Positions 23,124 to 32,837 of a DNA stretch of 64,000 nucleotides are shown one piece after another. Within the stretch, counting starts at the first letter, position 1; each line of letters begins with the position of its first letter. A program made the translations under genes and the position numbers. The DNA is from Leeuwenhoekiella blandensis MED217 (GTDB lineage Bacteria; Bacteroidota; Bacteroidia; Flavobacteriales; Flavobacteriaceae). The stretch lies in the NCBI RefSeq assembly GCF_000152985.1, contig NZ_CH672395.1, forward strand, positions 163,749 through 227,748, given 5' to 3'. Under the pieces are notes generated by a model that made no database searches, had not been told where the DNA came from, and saw nothing but the letters and a program-made list of their open reading frames with translations.

Positions 23124-24698
23124 ATGTTGAGGTATTTCTTTTTTATCATCGTTTTTTTAGCGACTAGTGGTCTTCAGGCGCAGCAAAATAAAGAGCGTTT
23201 TCTCATTTTTGAAGATTCTGTGTTCTATGCGTACAAGAGCCGATTAGATTCGGCGAAAAAGAGACAAGATGAAAAGGAATTAAGTCTTGCGCACTTAGAT
23301 TTAGCACGTTTTTATAAACAGAGTCAGATCTACACAGAGGCGGTCACGCATTACAATGCAGCGCTTACCAAAAATGCAAATCACAGCAGTCAGTTTGCCG
23401 CGACAGTAAAAAATGAGCTGGCAGAAATTTACATTGCCCTTAGTAACTACACAAAAGCAGCAGAACTTTTAAATAGCAGTTTAGGGTATTCTGAAAAACA
23501 ACATTTTTTACAGCTTCAGGCAAAGAGTTACCAGCTTCTGGGAACTTGCTGGGAAAAGCAGGAGCAGCCTGAAAAGGCACTGACTTTTCAGCAGCGAAGT
23601 TTACAAATCTATAGAGATCTTAAAGATGTTCAAGGAGAGGCTGCTGTTCTTGAAAACATTGGTAGTATTTACGAGGATCTTGAGGATTATGATAAGGCCT
23701 ATTCCTATTTTGAGAAAGCCTTCAGTTATTTTAAAAATGCGGGAAATGAAGCGCAGGTCAACGCATTAAATAACCTTGCTGATGTCTACCGAAAAAAGGG
23801 AAACTACGCGCAAGCCATTGCTAAAACTCAAGAAGCTTTAGCCCTGGCTGAGACCTATAAAAATGCTCATCAGGTTGAAAGCGCGTATAAAGATCTGGCA
23901 AAAGCATATGCCTTATCCCAGGATTTTGAGCAGGCACATCATTATGCGTTAGCCTATCAAGATCTGGTAGAAAAGCAATTTTATTCTCAAAACTTTAATC
24001 AGCTTAATGCCTTGCAAACGGTATACGATACCAAAGAAAAGCAAGCGAAGATCGATTTGCTTGAGGCAAAAAACAAAACGGCACAGATTAAGTTTGTTGG
24101 ACTGTTGCTGCTCATTATTGTTCTCATTGCTACAACAGTGCTGTTTTTTTATGTTCAGAAAAGAAAAAGACAAGCAAGATTGGACGTTGAGTTGTACAAA
24201 CAACGCGCACTAGAAGCAGAACTAGAAACCAAAGCAGCTCACGAACAAAATCTGCAAAATCAAATTCAGCTTAAGACCGCTGCGCTTTCTAAATACAGTT
24301 TGAGTTTGGCTCAAAAGAACAAGCTGCTGGAGGAAGTTTCGGGTACGCTACAAAAACTGAGTACACGCAAGCGAATGGATATTCCAAGCAAACTTCATGA
24401 GCTTTCTAATGATCTCAATGTGCATTTGCAAGAAGAGGACGAGTGGGATCAGTTTATGAGTTTGTTTGATGAGATTCATCCAGATTTTACAAAAAAGCTT
24501 AATCAGATCGCATTACAGAAATTAACAGCAACAGAGCTTCGGTTGTGTTTGCTGCTTCGATTGGGGCTTTCTTCAAAAGAAATCGCTTCCGTACTGCGCA
24601 TTACACCAGATAGTGTGCGTGTGGCGCGCTACCGTCTTCGTAAAAAATTACCGCTGGAGAGTCAGGACGAACTCGTAACTTTTATGTTAAAGTTATAG
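23124..24698 (+). CDS. TPR sensor protein with C-terminal LuxR-like HTH
   Basis: A 524-residue protein with signal peptide (about residues 1-20), six or seven tetratricopeptide repeats (about 45-290; YTEAVTHYNAAL, PEKALTFQQRSLQIYRDL, DKAYSYFEKAF), one membrane helix (about 327-345), a coiled coil (about 350-420) and a cytoplasmic HTH (about 470-524; LTATELRLCLLLRLGLSSKEIA, then TPDSVRVARYRLRKKL). This Bacteroidota architecture senses outside the membrane and binds DNA inside. It lies 163 bp upstream of the phytase receptor gene, which it may regulate (inference). Confidence 0.82.
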   Translation: MLRYFFFIIVFLATSGLQAQQNKERFLIFEDSVFYAYKSRLDSAKKRQDEKELSLAHLDLARFYKQSQIYTEAVTHYNAALTKNANHSSQFAATVKNELAEIYIALSNYTKAAELLNSSLGYSEKQHFLQLQAKSYQLLGTCWEKQEQPEKALTFQQRSLQIYRDLKDVQGEAAVLENIGSIYEDLEDYDKAYSYFEKAFSYFKNAGNEAQVNALNNLADVYRKKGNYAQAIAKTQEALALAETYKNAHQVESAYKDLAKAYALSQDFEQAHHYALAYQDLVEKQFYSQNFNQLNALQTVYDTKEKQAKIDLLEAKNKTAQIKFVGLLLLIIVLIATTVLFFYVQKRKRQARLDVELYKQRALEAELETKAAHEQNLQNQIQLKTAALSKYSLSLAQKNKLLEEVSGTLQKLSTRKRMDIPSKLHELSNDLNVHLQEEDEWDQFMSLFDEIHPDFTKKLNQIALQKLTATELRLCLLLRLGLSSKEIASVLRITPDSVRVARYRLRKKLPLESQDELVTFMLKL

Positions 24699-24808
24699 AA
24701 ACGCCTCTTGTTTTGCTTCAAGGTTATGCCTGTGTAAACTTTAGGTAATTGTTGCCTTGTTGTAGCCTGCAATTTCTTGATTCTTTACAATTTGTTAGAC
24801 TTTAGTTT

Positions 24809-24839
24809 AGCCCGTATTTAAAGGGCTCAGGTAAATTTG
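24809..24839 (+). promoter_or_regulatory. Promoter and inverted repeat upstream of the phytase operon
   Basis: TAAATTTG at 24832-24839 fits the -7 consensus. An inverted repeat AGCCC-N9-GGGCT at 24809-24827 overlaps the -33/spacer region, where a regulator could bind. No standard -33 TTG is present, consistent with activator dependence (inference). Confidence 0.4.
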
Positions 24840-24861
24840 GTGCAAACAAAACATCAAAAAC

Positions 24862-27690
24862 ATGAAAATAATTACTAGTCTAAAGTTGCTTGTTGTAACG
24901 CTACTTTTTACCTTAAATTATTCCGGATTATCTGCACAAGAGGGCATTATTCAGGGGGTAATTACAGATGAATACGGTATCAATGTTCCGGGTGCCGCGG
25001 TGATGATAGATGACCTTAATAAAGGAGCTGTTTCTAACCAAGATGGGAAATTTACCTTTGTTGAAGTTCCTGAAGGAAACCACACGCTTACCATAAAATA
25101 TTTAGGTTTCGCAGATTTCACTAAAGAGGTGATGGTTAATGCAGGCAAAACCACCTCGGTTTCTATTTTATTGGCTTCAGAAGAAACGCAACTCGACGAT
25201 GTGCAACTTGTAGGTTTTAGCGCAGGCGGTCAGGCAAGAGCATTGAACACACAAAAAAACAATGTAAATATCACCAATGTGGTCTCTACAGATCAAATCG
25301 GGAAATTCCCTGATGCCAATATTGGTGACGCGACAAAGCGTATTCCGGGGATCACGATGCAAGTAGATCAAGGGGAAGCGCGTAATATAATCGTGCGTGG
25401 TCTTGCACCACAATTAAACTCGGTAACCTTAAACGGAAGCCGTATTCCTTCGGCAGAAGGAGATAATCGTAACGTGCAGATGGACCTTATTCCTTCTGAT
25501 ATGATCCAGACTATTGAAGTGAATAAAGCGGTAACGCCGGATATGGATGCAGACGCTTTAGGTGGATCTGTAAACTTGGTGACACGTTCTACGCCGCAGC
25601 GTTTTAGACTTTCGGCAACGGGTGGTTCAGGAGTTAATTTTATTACTGATAAACGCATCTTAAGCGGATCGTTCTTAGTAGGTGATCGTTCAAAAAACAA
25701 GAAGTTTGGTTGGATGGTTTCAGCATCGATCAACGATAATGACTTTGGAAGTGATAATGTTGAAGCAGAATGGACAGACACTTTTGAATATACCAACGCT
25801 GCCGGTGAAGAGGTGGAGATGGAAGTGAATCCGTACGCGAATGTTTATGAGAATCGCAAATATTTAGTACAGCGTGTGCGACGCAGTTTTTCAGCAAATT
25901 TTGATTATAACTTTGATGAAAACAATGAGATCTATTTAAAAACGATGTATAACTGGCGCGATGACCGCGAGAATAGATTCCGTTTTGAAACCGAAGTTTT
26001 AGATGCAGAAGACATTATGGAAGGCGATTTTGAGATCGTAAACGGTACACCTGCTCGTTTTCCGGTAGAAGCAAAACGCGAGACTAAAGGTGGTATTCCC
26101 GGTGGAAGAATTCAAAACAGACGTCTTGAGGACCAGCGTATGCAAAACTATAGTTTAGGCGGAAATCACCTTTTTGGAAACCTGAAGTTCACGTGGATGG
26201 GTTCTTATGCAAAAGCTTCAGAAGAGCGTCCTAACGAGCGTTACTTAGTGTATGCTACCGAATACGGAATCAATAACGAGATCAACGACACGCGCAAACC
26301 TATTCATACGCCAGCTGCTGCAGAAGATTTCAGCGAATTTGAATTAGACGAGCTTACTGAAGAATACCAGTTTACTGAAGAAAAAGACATCAATTTCTTT
26401 GCAAATTTTGAACTTCCTGCAGATTTCTTTGCTCAGGGTGATGGTAGCGTGAAATTTGGTGTGCGTGGCCGTTTCAAAAATAAAAACAGAGCCAATAACT
26501 TCTTTGAATATTCACCGCTTACCGGCGCTTTAGACAATCTTGCGATGGTAGATCAGCGTATTTATAATGACAATGATTTTCTGGCAGGAACAAAATACAA
26601 TCCGGGAGTGTTTGCTTCTCCGGAATATTTGGGAAGTCTTAATTTAAATGATGCTGCTGCTTTTGAAGGTGAAGCACTTCCTGATGAATATCTTGGTGAC
26701 AACTTTGATGTGACCGAAAATGTATACGCCGGTTATGTGATGACCAATCAGAAACTTTCTGACAAATTGAGCGTACTTGTAGGTCTTCGTGTTGAAAATA
26801 CGCGCATAGAAAGTACGGGTAACAACTTTGACGTGGACGAGCCGGAAGCTTTTACACAAATCAACGACGAGAGTTCGTATACTAACGTATTGCCTGGTGT
26901 ACATTTTAAATACAACGCTTCAGAAAATACGGTGTTACGCTTTGCGTGGACCAATACATTAGCGCGACCTAACTACATCGACCTTGTACCTTACAGACAG
27001 CGTGAAGATGATGAGGTTTCCATTGGTAATCCACAGTTAGATCCTACTACTTCGATGAACTTCGATTTTATGGCTGAGAAGTATTTCAGTTCTGTGGGTA
27101 TTCTTTCGGGAGGTGTGTTTTATAAAGACTTAAATGACTTTATTTACACGAGCGTTTCAGAAGAAGAAAGTACGGGTTATGAATTGTACCAGCCGCTTAA
27201 CGGAGATAAAGCGCGTATTTTTGGTGCAGAGATTGCCTTTCAGCGTCAGCTTGATTTCCTTCCGGGATTCCTTAAAAACTTTGGGATTTATGCTAACTAT
27301 ACCTACCTAAATTCTGAAGCAAAAGGTATTGCTAACGAAGACGGTGATATGCGCGGAGACCTTGACTTGCCTGGTTCTTCACCTAATATGTTTAACGCGT
27401 CGATCTCGTATGCAGATAAGTGGTTTAGCGCGCGTCTTTCAGGAAATTATTCTGATGCATATATCGACGAATTAGGAGGTAACGCTTTTGAAGATCGTTT
27501 TTATGACGAGCAGTTTTTCTTAGACTTTAACGCGACTGTTTTCTTGTCAAGAAACCTTCAGGTGTATGCTAACCTAAACAACATTACTAACCAACCCTTA
27601 CGTTACTACCAAGGTGCTAGAAACCGTACTATGCAAATGGAATACTACAGCACGCGTTTAACTTTTGGTGTAAAATATGATTTATTCTAG
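24862..27690 (+). CDS. TonB-dependent receptor, probable phytate/inositol-phosphate uptake
   Basis: A 942-residue outer-membrane transporter. Signal peptide (ends near residue 25), CarboxypepD_reg-like domain (about 27-110; GIIQGVITDEYGINVPGAAV), plug domain (about 125-240; IGKFPDANIGDATKRIPG) and a C-terminal beta-barrel ending with an aromatic-terminated strand (FGVKYDLF). It uses TonB energy to import a large substrate. The substrate is inferred from the phytase gene that begins 1 bp after its stop codon. There is no SusD partner. Confidence 0.88.
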   Translation: MKIITSLKLLVVTLLFTLNYSGLSAQEGIIQGVITDEYGINVPGAAVMIDDLNKGAVSNQDGKFTFVEVPEGNHTLTIKYLGFADFTKEVMVNAGKTTSVSILLASEETQLDDVQLVGFSAGGQARALNTQKNNVNITNVVSTDQIGKFPDANIGDATKRIPGITMQVDQGEARNIIVRGLAPQLNSVTLNGSRIPSAEGDNRNVQMDLIPSDMIQTIEVNKAVTPDMDADALGGSVNLVTRSTPQRFRLSATGGSGVNFITDKRILSGSFLVGDRSKNKKFGWMVSASINDNDFGSDNVEAEWTDTFEYTNAAGEEVEMEVNPYANVYENRKYLVQRVRRSFSANFDYNFDENNEIYLKTMYNWRDDRENRFRFETEVLDAEDIMEGDFEIVNGTPARFPVEAKRETKGGIPGGRIQNRRLEDQRMQNYSLGGNHLFGNLKFTWMGSYAKASEERPNERYLVYATEYGINNEINDTRKPIHTPAAAEDFSEFELDELTEEYQFTEEKDINFFANFELPADFFAQGDGSVKFGVRGRFKNKNRANNFFEYSPLTGALDNLAMVDQRIYNDNDFLAGTKYNPGVFASPEYLGSLNLNDAAAFEGEALPDEYLGDNFDVTENVYAGYVMTNQKLSDKLSVLVGLRVENTRIESTGNNFDVDEPEAFTQINDESSYTNVLPGVHFKYNASENTVLRFAWTNTLARPNYIDLVPYRQREDDEVSIGNPQLDPTTSMNFDFMAEKYFSSVGILSGGVFYKDLNDFIYTSVSEEESTGYELYQPLNGDKARIFGAEIAFQRQLDFLPGFLKNFGIYANYTYLNSEAKGIANEDGDMRGDLDLPGSSPNMFNASISYADKWFSARLSGNYSDAYIDELGGNAFEDRFYDEQFFLDFNATVFLSRNLQVYANLNNITNQPLRYYQGARNRTMQMEYYSTRLTFGVKYDLF

Positions 27691-27691
27691 A

Positions 27692-28714
27692 ATGAGAAAT
27701 TTAAAGTATATCGCCGCCATAGGCGCGGCAGTGGTTTTATTTTCCTGCGGAAGCAAAAAATCGCAACTGCCAGAAATTAAACCGGATATTATTACCGAAC
27801 ACGTAAAGTATGATACCGATGATCCTGCGATCTGGATCAATCCGGAAGATGCGTCGCAAAGCATCGTTTTTGGTACCGATAAGGACACAGATGGTGGTAT
27901 TTTTGCCTTTGATCTTGAAGGAAAGATTATTCCTGAAAAATCAATCCCAAACATTCAGCGTCCTAACAATGTGGATCTGCGTTACGGTTTTCCAGTAACC
28001 GATTCTACACAAACCGATATCATCGCGTTTACCGAAAGAGAGCGTAAAATGCTGCGTATTTATTCGGTGCCTGATATGCAACCTTTAGACGGTGGTGGTT
28101 TTCCGGTGTTTGCTGATGACGCTAATGAAGAATTTCAGTATCCTATGGGTGTGAGTTTGTATAAATCGGCTGCTGACGGAGCATTCTATGCGATTGTTGG
28201 CCGTAAAACAGGACCTTTAGAAAACTATCTGTATCAATATAAGATCACAACTCAATCAGACAGTCTGGTAGGTTTTGAGTTGGTGCGCAAGTTTGGAAAC
28301 TTCAGCGGTAAAAAAGAGATCGAAGCTATTGCTGTTGACGATGCGATGGGATTTGTGTATTATTCTGATGAAGGAGATAGCGTAAAGAAATATTATGCAG
28401 AGCCTTCTAAAGGAAATGAGCAACTCGCTGCATTTGGTCAAGAAGATTTCTTAGAAGATATTGAAGGGATCGCGATCGCAGCTTACGAGGACGGAAGTGG
28501 GATGATCATTGTGTCAGATCAGCAGCAGGGACAATTCAATATTTACGACCGTAAAACCAATGAATTGATCAATGTATTGAATCTCACGACAACAGAAACC
28601 GATGGTTGTGAAGCGGTCACCGTGCCTTTAAATGACACCTTTAAAAACGGCTTGTTTGTCGCGATGAATGACGACGGAACCTTTTACTATTACGACTTGG
28701 GTAAGCTGAAATAA
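27692..28714 (+). CDS. Beta-propeller phytase lipoprotein
   Basis: A 340-residue secreted lipoprotein (lipobox VLFSC, Cys about residue 19). The mature part is a six-bladed beta-propeller phytase, a calcium-dependent enzyme that releases phosphate from inositol hexakisphosphate. Signature segments are DTDDPAIWINPEDASQS (DDPAIWI), GTDKDTDGG, RPNNVDLRYGF, AIVGRKTGPLENY and DIEGIAI. An in-frame ATG at 27677 exists within the upstream gene; the ATG at 27692 gives the canonical signal. It is co-transcribed with the receptor and ends at the 28741 terminator. Confidence 0.9.
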   Translation: MRNLKYIAAIGAAVVLFSCGSKKSQLPEIKPDIITEHVKYDTDDPAIWINPEDASQSIVFGTDKDTDGGIFAFDLEGKIIPEKSIPNIQRPNNVDLRYGFPVTDSTQTDIIAFTERERKMLRIYSVPDMQPLDGGGFPVFADDANEEFQYPMGVSLYKSAADGAFYAIVGRKTGPLENYLYQYKITTQSDSLVGFELVRKFGNFSGKKEIEAIAVDDAMGFVYYSDEGDSVKKYYAEPSKGNEQLAAFGQEDFLEDIEGIAIAAYEDGSGMIIVSDQQQGQFNIYDRKTNELINVLNLTTTETDGCEAVTVPLNDTFKNGLFVAMNDDGTFYYYDLGKLK

Positions 28715-28740
28715 AGGCTGCCTCAAATCATAGTTCATAA

Positions 28741-28768
28741 AAAAACCCGCCAATTTTGGCGGGTTTTT
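28741..28768. terminator. Bidirectional terminator between phytase and TM2 genes
   Basis: A perfect 13-bp stem AAAAACCCGCCAA / TTGGCGGGTTTTT, loop TT, with T runs on both strands. It separates convergent genes. Confidence 0.9.
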
Positions 28769-28789
28769 GAGTTTTTAAAATAATACGGA

Positions 28790-29128
28790 TTATAATCCTG
28801 GGTAGGTTCCGGTAATGATTTCGATACCATCAATAACCCAACCTACGATAAAGAATCCTGCGGTTAAGATAAAGATGATGTTCCATAAAATAGGACTGCC
28901 TAAATACCATCTGTGTGCTGCAAAGGCTCCTAAAAATAACCAAAGTAAGATGGCAACGGTTTGACGATCTGCCGCTACAGCAGCAGGAGAAATAAGTTCG
29001 CTTGAAGCTTCAGCAGCAGCGTTAACTTCAGTGGTTGCTTTTGCTACACGCTCTACAGGAAAGCCGGCAAAAGTTGTTGTTGAAATCATTAGCAGAAGTG
29101 CCAGTGAAAAGATAATTTTGAAATTCAT
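28790..29128 (-). CDS. TM2 domain membrane protein
   Basis: A 112-residue protein with a cleavable signal (about residues 1-21) and a TM2 domain (about 56-110): QTVAILLWLFLGAFAAHRWYLG, where the FLGAFAAHRWYLG block is diagnostic, then a second helix with GWVIDG. TM2 domains pair two helices by a short loop and occur in small envelope proteins of unknown role. It is single-gene, between two converging units. Confidence 0.85.
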   Translation of the reverse strand: MNFKIIFSLALLLMISTTTFAGFPVERVAKATTEVNAAAEASSELISPAAVAADRQTVAILLWLFLGAFAAHRWYLGSPILWNIIFILTAGFFIVGWVIDGIEIITGTYPGL

Positions 29129-29170
29129 AAGATCTAAGTTTAATTAAACTATCATAAAAAGTACGCTATT

Positions 29171-30052
29171 TTGAGAAATCCTTCCTTTCGATTATTCCTG
29201 TTTTTGATATGTTTAACTTTTACAACTGCGCTTCAGGCACAGGAATATGAGTTCTTTGGCGTCATCAAATTAAATGATACTTCCTTCATTAGTTACAAGG
29301 TTTTGTTTGACCGTGTCAACGATTCTATACAAGGATATTCTCTTACCGATTTTGCCGGAAAGCACGAAACTAAATCAAACATTAAAGGCTATTACAATGA
29401 AGATGAAAACCTGCTAAGCTTTGAAGAATACGACATTGTGTACACAAAGTCACCTGTTGTACAAAAAGATTTTTGCTTTGTAAACTTTGAAGGAAAGGTG
29501 CGCAATTTAGATCGGGTCAAAGCCTTCAGCGGAGATTTTAAAGGGCTGTATGCAGACGGTACTTCTTGCCTCGACGGAATGATCATTGTAAACTCTGGTC
29601 AGGAGGTAAAAAAGCGTGTTGAGAAAATAGATAAAGTGGTACAGCGTTCCCGTAAATTTTCAGATTCTATTAAGAAAAATATCAAGGTAGCTAAGGTGCT
29701 TGACACCCTCACACGTAACATCATTGCAAAAGATGAAAACCTGAATATTTTCACGCGCGACCAAAAAATAAAACTCGCGATCTATGATGCGGGAAAAGAA
29801 GATGGCGATGTGATCAATCTTTATGTAGATGACAAACCGGTTTTAGAAAATTATACGGTGCTGCACGAGATCAAATACTTAGAATTCGATCTTGAAAATG
29901 TAGAAACTAAAATTAGAGTAGAAGCGGTAAGCGAAGGAACTTCGTCTCCCAATACTGTGCGATTAGAAGTGGAAGACAGTCGCAATTTTGTGCGTACCAT
30001 CACCAATTTAAAAGAAGGAGAACACGCGCAAATGACGCTGGTAAAAAAATAA
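29171..30052 (+). CDS. Secreted protein of unknown function
   Basis: A 293-residue protein with a signal peptide (about 1-23, LQAQ) and no further membrane segment. The first half (about 25-135) is beta-rich with repeated short strands (EYEFFGVIKLNDTSFISYKV; GYSLTDFAGKHETKSNIKGY) and a pair of cysteines (FCF, SCLDG). The second half has a charged helix (about 140-180) and a beta-sandwich-like end. I do not recognise a family. The start is TTG. It ends in the terminator at 30051. Confidence 0.6.
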   Translation: MRNPSFRLFLFLICLTFTTALQAQEYEFFGVIKLNDTSFISYKVLFDRVNDSIQGYSLTDFAGKHETKSNIKGYYNEDENLLSFEEYDIVYTKSPVVQKDFCFVNFEGKVRNLDRVKAFSGDFKGLYADGTSCLDGMIIVNSGQEVKKRVEKIDKVVQRSRKFSDSIKKNIKVAKVLDTLTRNIIAKDENLNIFTRDQKIKLAIYDAGKEDGDVINLYVDDKPVLENYTVLHEIKYLEFDLENVETKIRVEAVSEGTSSPNTVRLEVEDSRNFVRTITNLKEGEHAQMTLVKK

Positions 30053-30076
30053 CCCCCGCAGTACTGCGAGGGTTTT
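30051..30076 (+). terminator. Terminator after the secreted protein gene
   Basis: AACCCCCGCAGT / ACTGCGAGGGTT form a 12-bp stem with one mismatch, followed by TT. It overlaps the stop codon at 30050-30052. Confidence 0.6.
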
Positions 30077-30107
30077 ATAGCTTAATCTCTTAATTGTAGA
30101 ATTAATT

Positions 30108-31424
30108 TTAGTATCTGTAATACTCCGGCTTGTAAGGTCCTTCAACGGTTACACCGATGTATTCAGCTTGCTCTTCGTTAAGTTGCGTCAACTCAACACC
30201 TATTTTTTCTAAGTGTAAAGCAGCAACTTTCTCATCAAGATGTTTTGGCAGCATATATACTTTATTCTCGTAGTTGTCGCTGTTTTTCCAAAGCTCGATC
30301 TGTGCCAAAGTTTGGTTAGTAAACGAGTTACTCATCACAAAACTTGGGTGACCGGTTGCGCAACCTAAGTTTACCAGACGTCCTTCAGCAAGAAGAATAA
30401 TATCTTTCCCGTCGATGGTATATTTATCAACCTGAGGTTTGATCTCGTCTTTAGTGTCACCATAGTTTTCATTTAACCAAGCAACCTGGATCTCATTATC
30501 AAAGTGGCCTATGTTACACACGATGGTTTTGTCTTTCATCGCCTTAAAGTGCTCAGCACGTACGATATCTTTATTTCCGGTAGTGGTGATCACAATGTCA
30601 GCTTTGTCAAGAACCGTTTCTAAACGCTTTACTTCAAAACCATCCATTGCCGCTTGTAGCGCACAAATAGGATCAATTTCGGTAACGGTTACTATAGAAC
30701 CTGCACCTCTAAACGAAGCAGCGGTACCTTTACCTACATCACCATAACCACAAACCACAACGCGTTTTCCTGCAAGCATTACATCGGTAGCACGACGTAT
30801 CGCGTCTACTGCACTCTCGCGGCAACCAAATTTATTATCAAACTTAGACTTGGTTACACTGTCATTCACGTTGATCGCCGGCATAGGCAACGTGCCTTTG
30901 TTCATACGCTCATATAAACGGTGAACTCCGGTAGTGGTTTCTTCAGAAAGACCTTTAATTGCAGCAGCAAGTTCTGGGTATTCATCAAGAACCATATTGG
31001 TTAAATCACCACCGTCATCAAGAATCATATTTAACGGCTCGCGCTCTTCCCCAAAAAATAAGGTCTGCTCGATACACCAGTTAAATTCTTCTTCGTTCAT
31101 TCCTTTCCAGGCATAAACCGGGATTCCTGCAGCAGCAATTGCAGCAGCAGCGTGATCTTGAGTAGAGAAAATATTACAAGAACTCCAGGTAACATCTGCA
31201 CCTAGCGCTACAAGCGTCTCGATTAAAACAGCGGTTTGTATGGTCATATGCAAACAGCCCGCGATACGAGCACCTTTTAAAGGTTGTTCTGCGCCATATT
31301 CTTCACGCAAAGCCATAAGGCCAGGCATTTCAGCTTCGGCAAGTTCTATTTCTTTTCTTCCCCAAGCTGCCAAAGAAATATCTCTGACTTTATAAGGAAC
31401 GTACTGCACGGTTTTCGTTGACAT
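30108..31424 (-). CDS. ahcY: Adenosylhomocysteinase
   Basis: A 438-residue NAD-dependent hydrolase of S-adenosylhomocysteine to adenosine and homocysteine, clearing the product of SAM methyltransferases. It has the N-terminal substrate domain ([38 protein letters not shown]), NAD-binding GYGDVGKG (about residue 226), and C-terminal [10 protein letters not shown]. The last residues (KPEYYRY) close the partner's NAD site in the tetramer. A single gene, divergent from the PPTase operon. Confidence 0.97.
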   Translation of the reverse strand: MSTKTVQYVPYKVRDISLAAWGRKEIELAEAEMPGLMALREEYGAEQPLKGARIAGCLHMTIQTAVLIETLVALGADVTWSSCNIFSTQDHAAAAIAAAGIPVYAWKGMNEEEFNWCIEQTLFFGEEREPLNMILDDGGDLTNMVLDEYPELAAAIKGLSEETTTGVHRLYERMNKGTLPMPAINVNDSVTKSKFDNKFGCRESAVDAIRRATDVMLAGKRVVVCGYGDVGKGTAASFRGAGSIVTVTEIDPICALQAAMDGFEVKRLETVLDKADIVITTTGNKDIVRAEHFKAMKDKTIVCNIGHFDNEIQVAWLNENYGDTKDEIKPQVDKYTIDGKDIILLAEGRLVNLGCATGHPSFVMSNSFTNQTLAQIELWKNSDNYENKVYMLPKHLDEKVAALHLEKIGVELTQLNEEQAEYIGVTVEGPYKPEYYRY

Positions 31425-31453
31425 AATCTTATATTTACAATTCTTATTTTTTG

Positions 31454-31461
31454 CAAAAATA
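31454..31461 (-). promoter_or_regulatory. ahcY -7 promoter element
   Basis: On the minus strand TATTTTTG matches TAnnTTTG, 30 bp upstream of the ahcY ATG. No -33 TTG was seen at the normal distance. Confidence 0.4.
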
Positions 31462-31481
31462 CGTAATATCTACTAGTTAAC

Positions 31482-32114
31482 GTGCCACTTTTCAAAACTA
31501 TAACGCCCAATCCTAGCACTCAGGTTTACATCTGGAAGGTGGAAGAATCTGTTGAGACCTTGTCTGAAAATGTGAATCTTACACAACATTGTCAGGCGCG
31601 TTTTGAAAGTATGAAATCGCAATTGCATCAGCGCGGATTTTTAAGCATACGGCACTTGTTGCACGTGGCCGGTTATACCGATCACGATCTGTATTACACC
31701 GAAAATGGTAAGCCGCATCTTAAAGATGGCAAATACATTTCGATAACGCATTCTTACAATTTTACCGCGATTATCGTGAGTGCAACGGTTGAGGTAGGCA
31801 TTGATATTGAAATGCAACGCGATAAGATCTTGCGCATCGCTTCCCGTTTTACACCACTCAAAGAATACCGAACCTTGGCAAATGATGATGCAGTAATTAG
31901 AAAGCTTACGATCGTTTGGGGTGCTAAAGAAGCATTGTATAAGATTTACGGAGTGAAAGGCTTGAGTTTTCTTCAACACATCAACGTTACCAATTTTGAT
32001 TTTGAGGATTATAAAACCGATGCGGTAATCAATTACCACGGAAAGCACAGCAAATATGCTATTGATTTCCTGGAGTTTGAAGGCTTTACATGTGTTTATG
32101 CTCAGGCATTATGA
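31482..32114 (+). CDS. 4'-phosphopantetheinyl transferase, Sfp type
   Basis: A 210-residue enzyme that moves phosphopantetheine from CoA to carrier proteins. The fold's two halves show VGIDIEMQRDKI (metal-binding Asp and Glu, about residues 106-117) and WGAKEALYKIYG (the WxxKEA motif, about 146-157). The start is GTG at 31482. It overlaps the next gene by 4 bp (ATGA), so it leads a six-gene operon. Which carrier it serves (fatty acid, polyketide or other) is not shown. Confidence 0.9.
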   Translation: MPLFKTITPNPSTQVYIWKVEESVETLSENVNLTQHCQARFESMKSQLHQRGFLSIRHLLHVAGYTDHDLYYTENGKPHLKDGKYISITHSYNFTAIIVSATVEVGIDIEMQRDKILRIASRFTPLKEYRTLANDDAVIRKLTIVWGAKEALYKIYGVKGLSFLQHINVTNFDFEDYKTDAVINYHGKHSKYAIDFLEFEGFTCVYAQAL

Positions 32115-32836
32115 TCGAAAAATTAGCGCATAGCGGAACCAGTATTTATTCAGCGCTTTTAAAATCGATTGAAGCTGAAAAACCGCTTTTTGCCATACTT
32201 TTTGATCCCGAAGAACTTTCTGAAACGTTTTTGACGCAGCAGCTTTCAAAGCTACCCGAATTCACTACACACATTCTCGTTGGGGGAAGCACCGCTACAC
32301 AAGCACAAACACAGGTCGCGGTTAATTTGATCAAACAAAAAACTTCTTTACCGGTGCTTTTGTTTCCTGGAGATTACCGGCAAATAACTGCAGCGGCAGA
32401 TGGAATTTTGTTCTTAAGTCTTTTATCTGGAGAAAATCCGGAGTATTTGATTCGGCAGCAAATACAATCTGTGGGAAAATTGCGTGCTTCAGCCTTAGAG
32501 ATCATTCCTACCGGATATATTTTAATCGATGGTGGAAAACAAACTACGGTAGAACGCGTGAGTCAAACGCAGGCGATTCCGCAAGAGTTGGTGCAACGCA
32601 TTGTAGACACAGCGCTGGCGGGAGAATATTCAGGTAAAAAACTCATTTACCTCGAGGCCGGAAGCGGCGCGTTAAATCCTGTTTCCGAAGAAATCATTCA
32701 AGCCGTAAAAGACGCGATTTCTATTCCGCTAATCGTAGGTGGTGGCATACGAAGTCAATTAAAACTTGAAGCTATTTATGCAGCGGGAGCAGATCTCGTT
32801 GTGGTAGGAACGGCTTTTGAACAAGGAAATTTTTAG
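32111..32836 (+). CDS. Geranylgeranylglyceryl phosphate synthase family protein (group II)
   Basis: A 241-residue TIM barrel that joins a polyprenyl diphosphate to sn-glycerol-1-phosphate. Motifs are FDPEEL (the metal-binding Asp), VGGSTATQ, YLEAGSGA and VGGGIRSQ (phosphate binding). The archaeal-type family has a group II subclass in Bacteroidota that matches these blocks. The ATG at 32111 overlaps the PPTase stop and is preferred to an ATG at 32090. The downstream product in this organism is not known. Confidence 0.88.
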   Translation: MIEKLAHSGTSIYSALLKSIEAEKPLFAILFDPEELSETFLTQQLSKLPEFTTHILVGGSTATQAQTQVAVNLIKQKTSLPVLLFPGDYRQITAAADGILFLSLLSGENPEYLIRQQIQSVGKLRASALEIIPTGYILIDGGKQTTVERVSQTQAIPQELVQRIVDTALAGEYSGKKLIYLEAGSGALNPVSEEIIQAVKDAISIPLIVGGGIRSQLKLEAIYAAGADLVVVGTAFEQGNF

Positions 32837-32837
32837 T

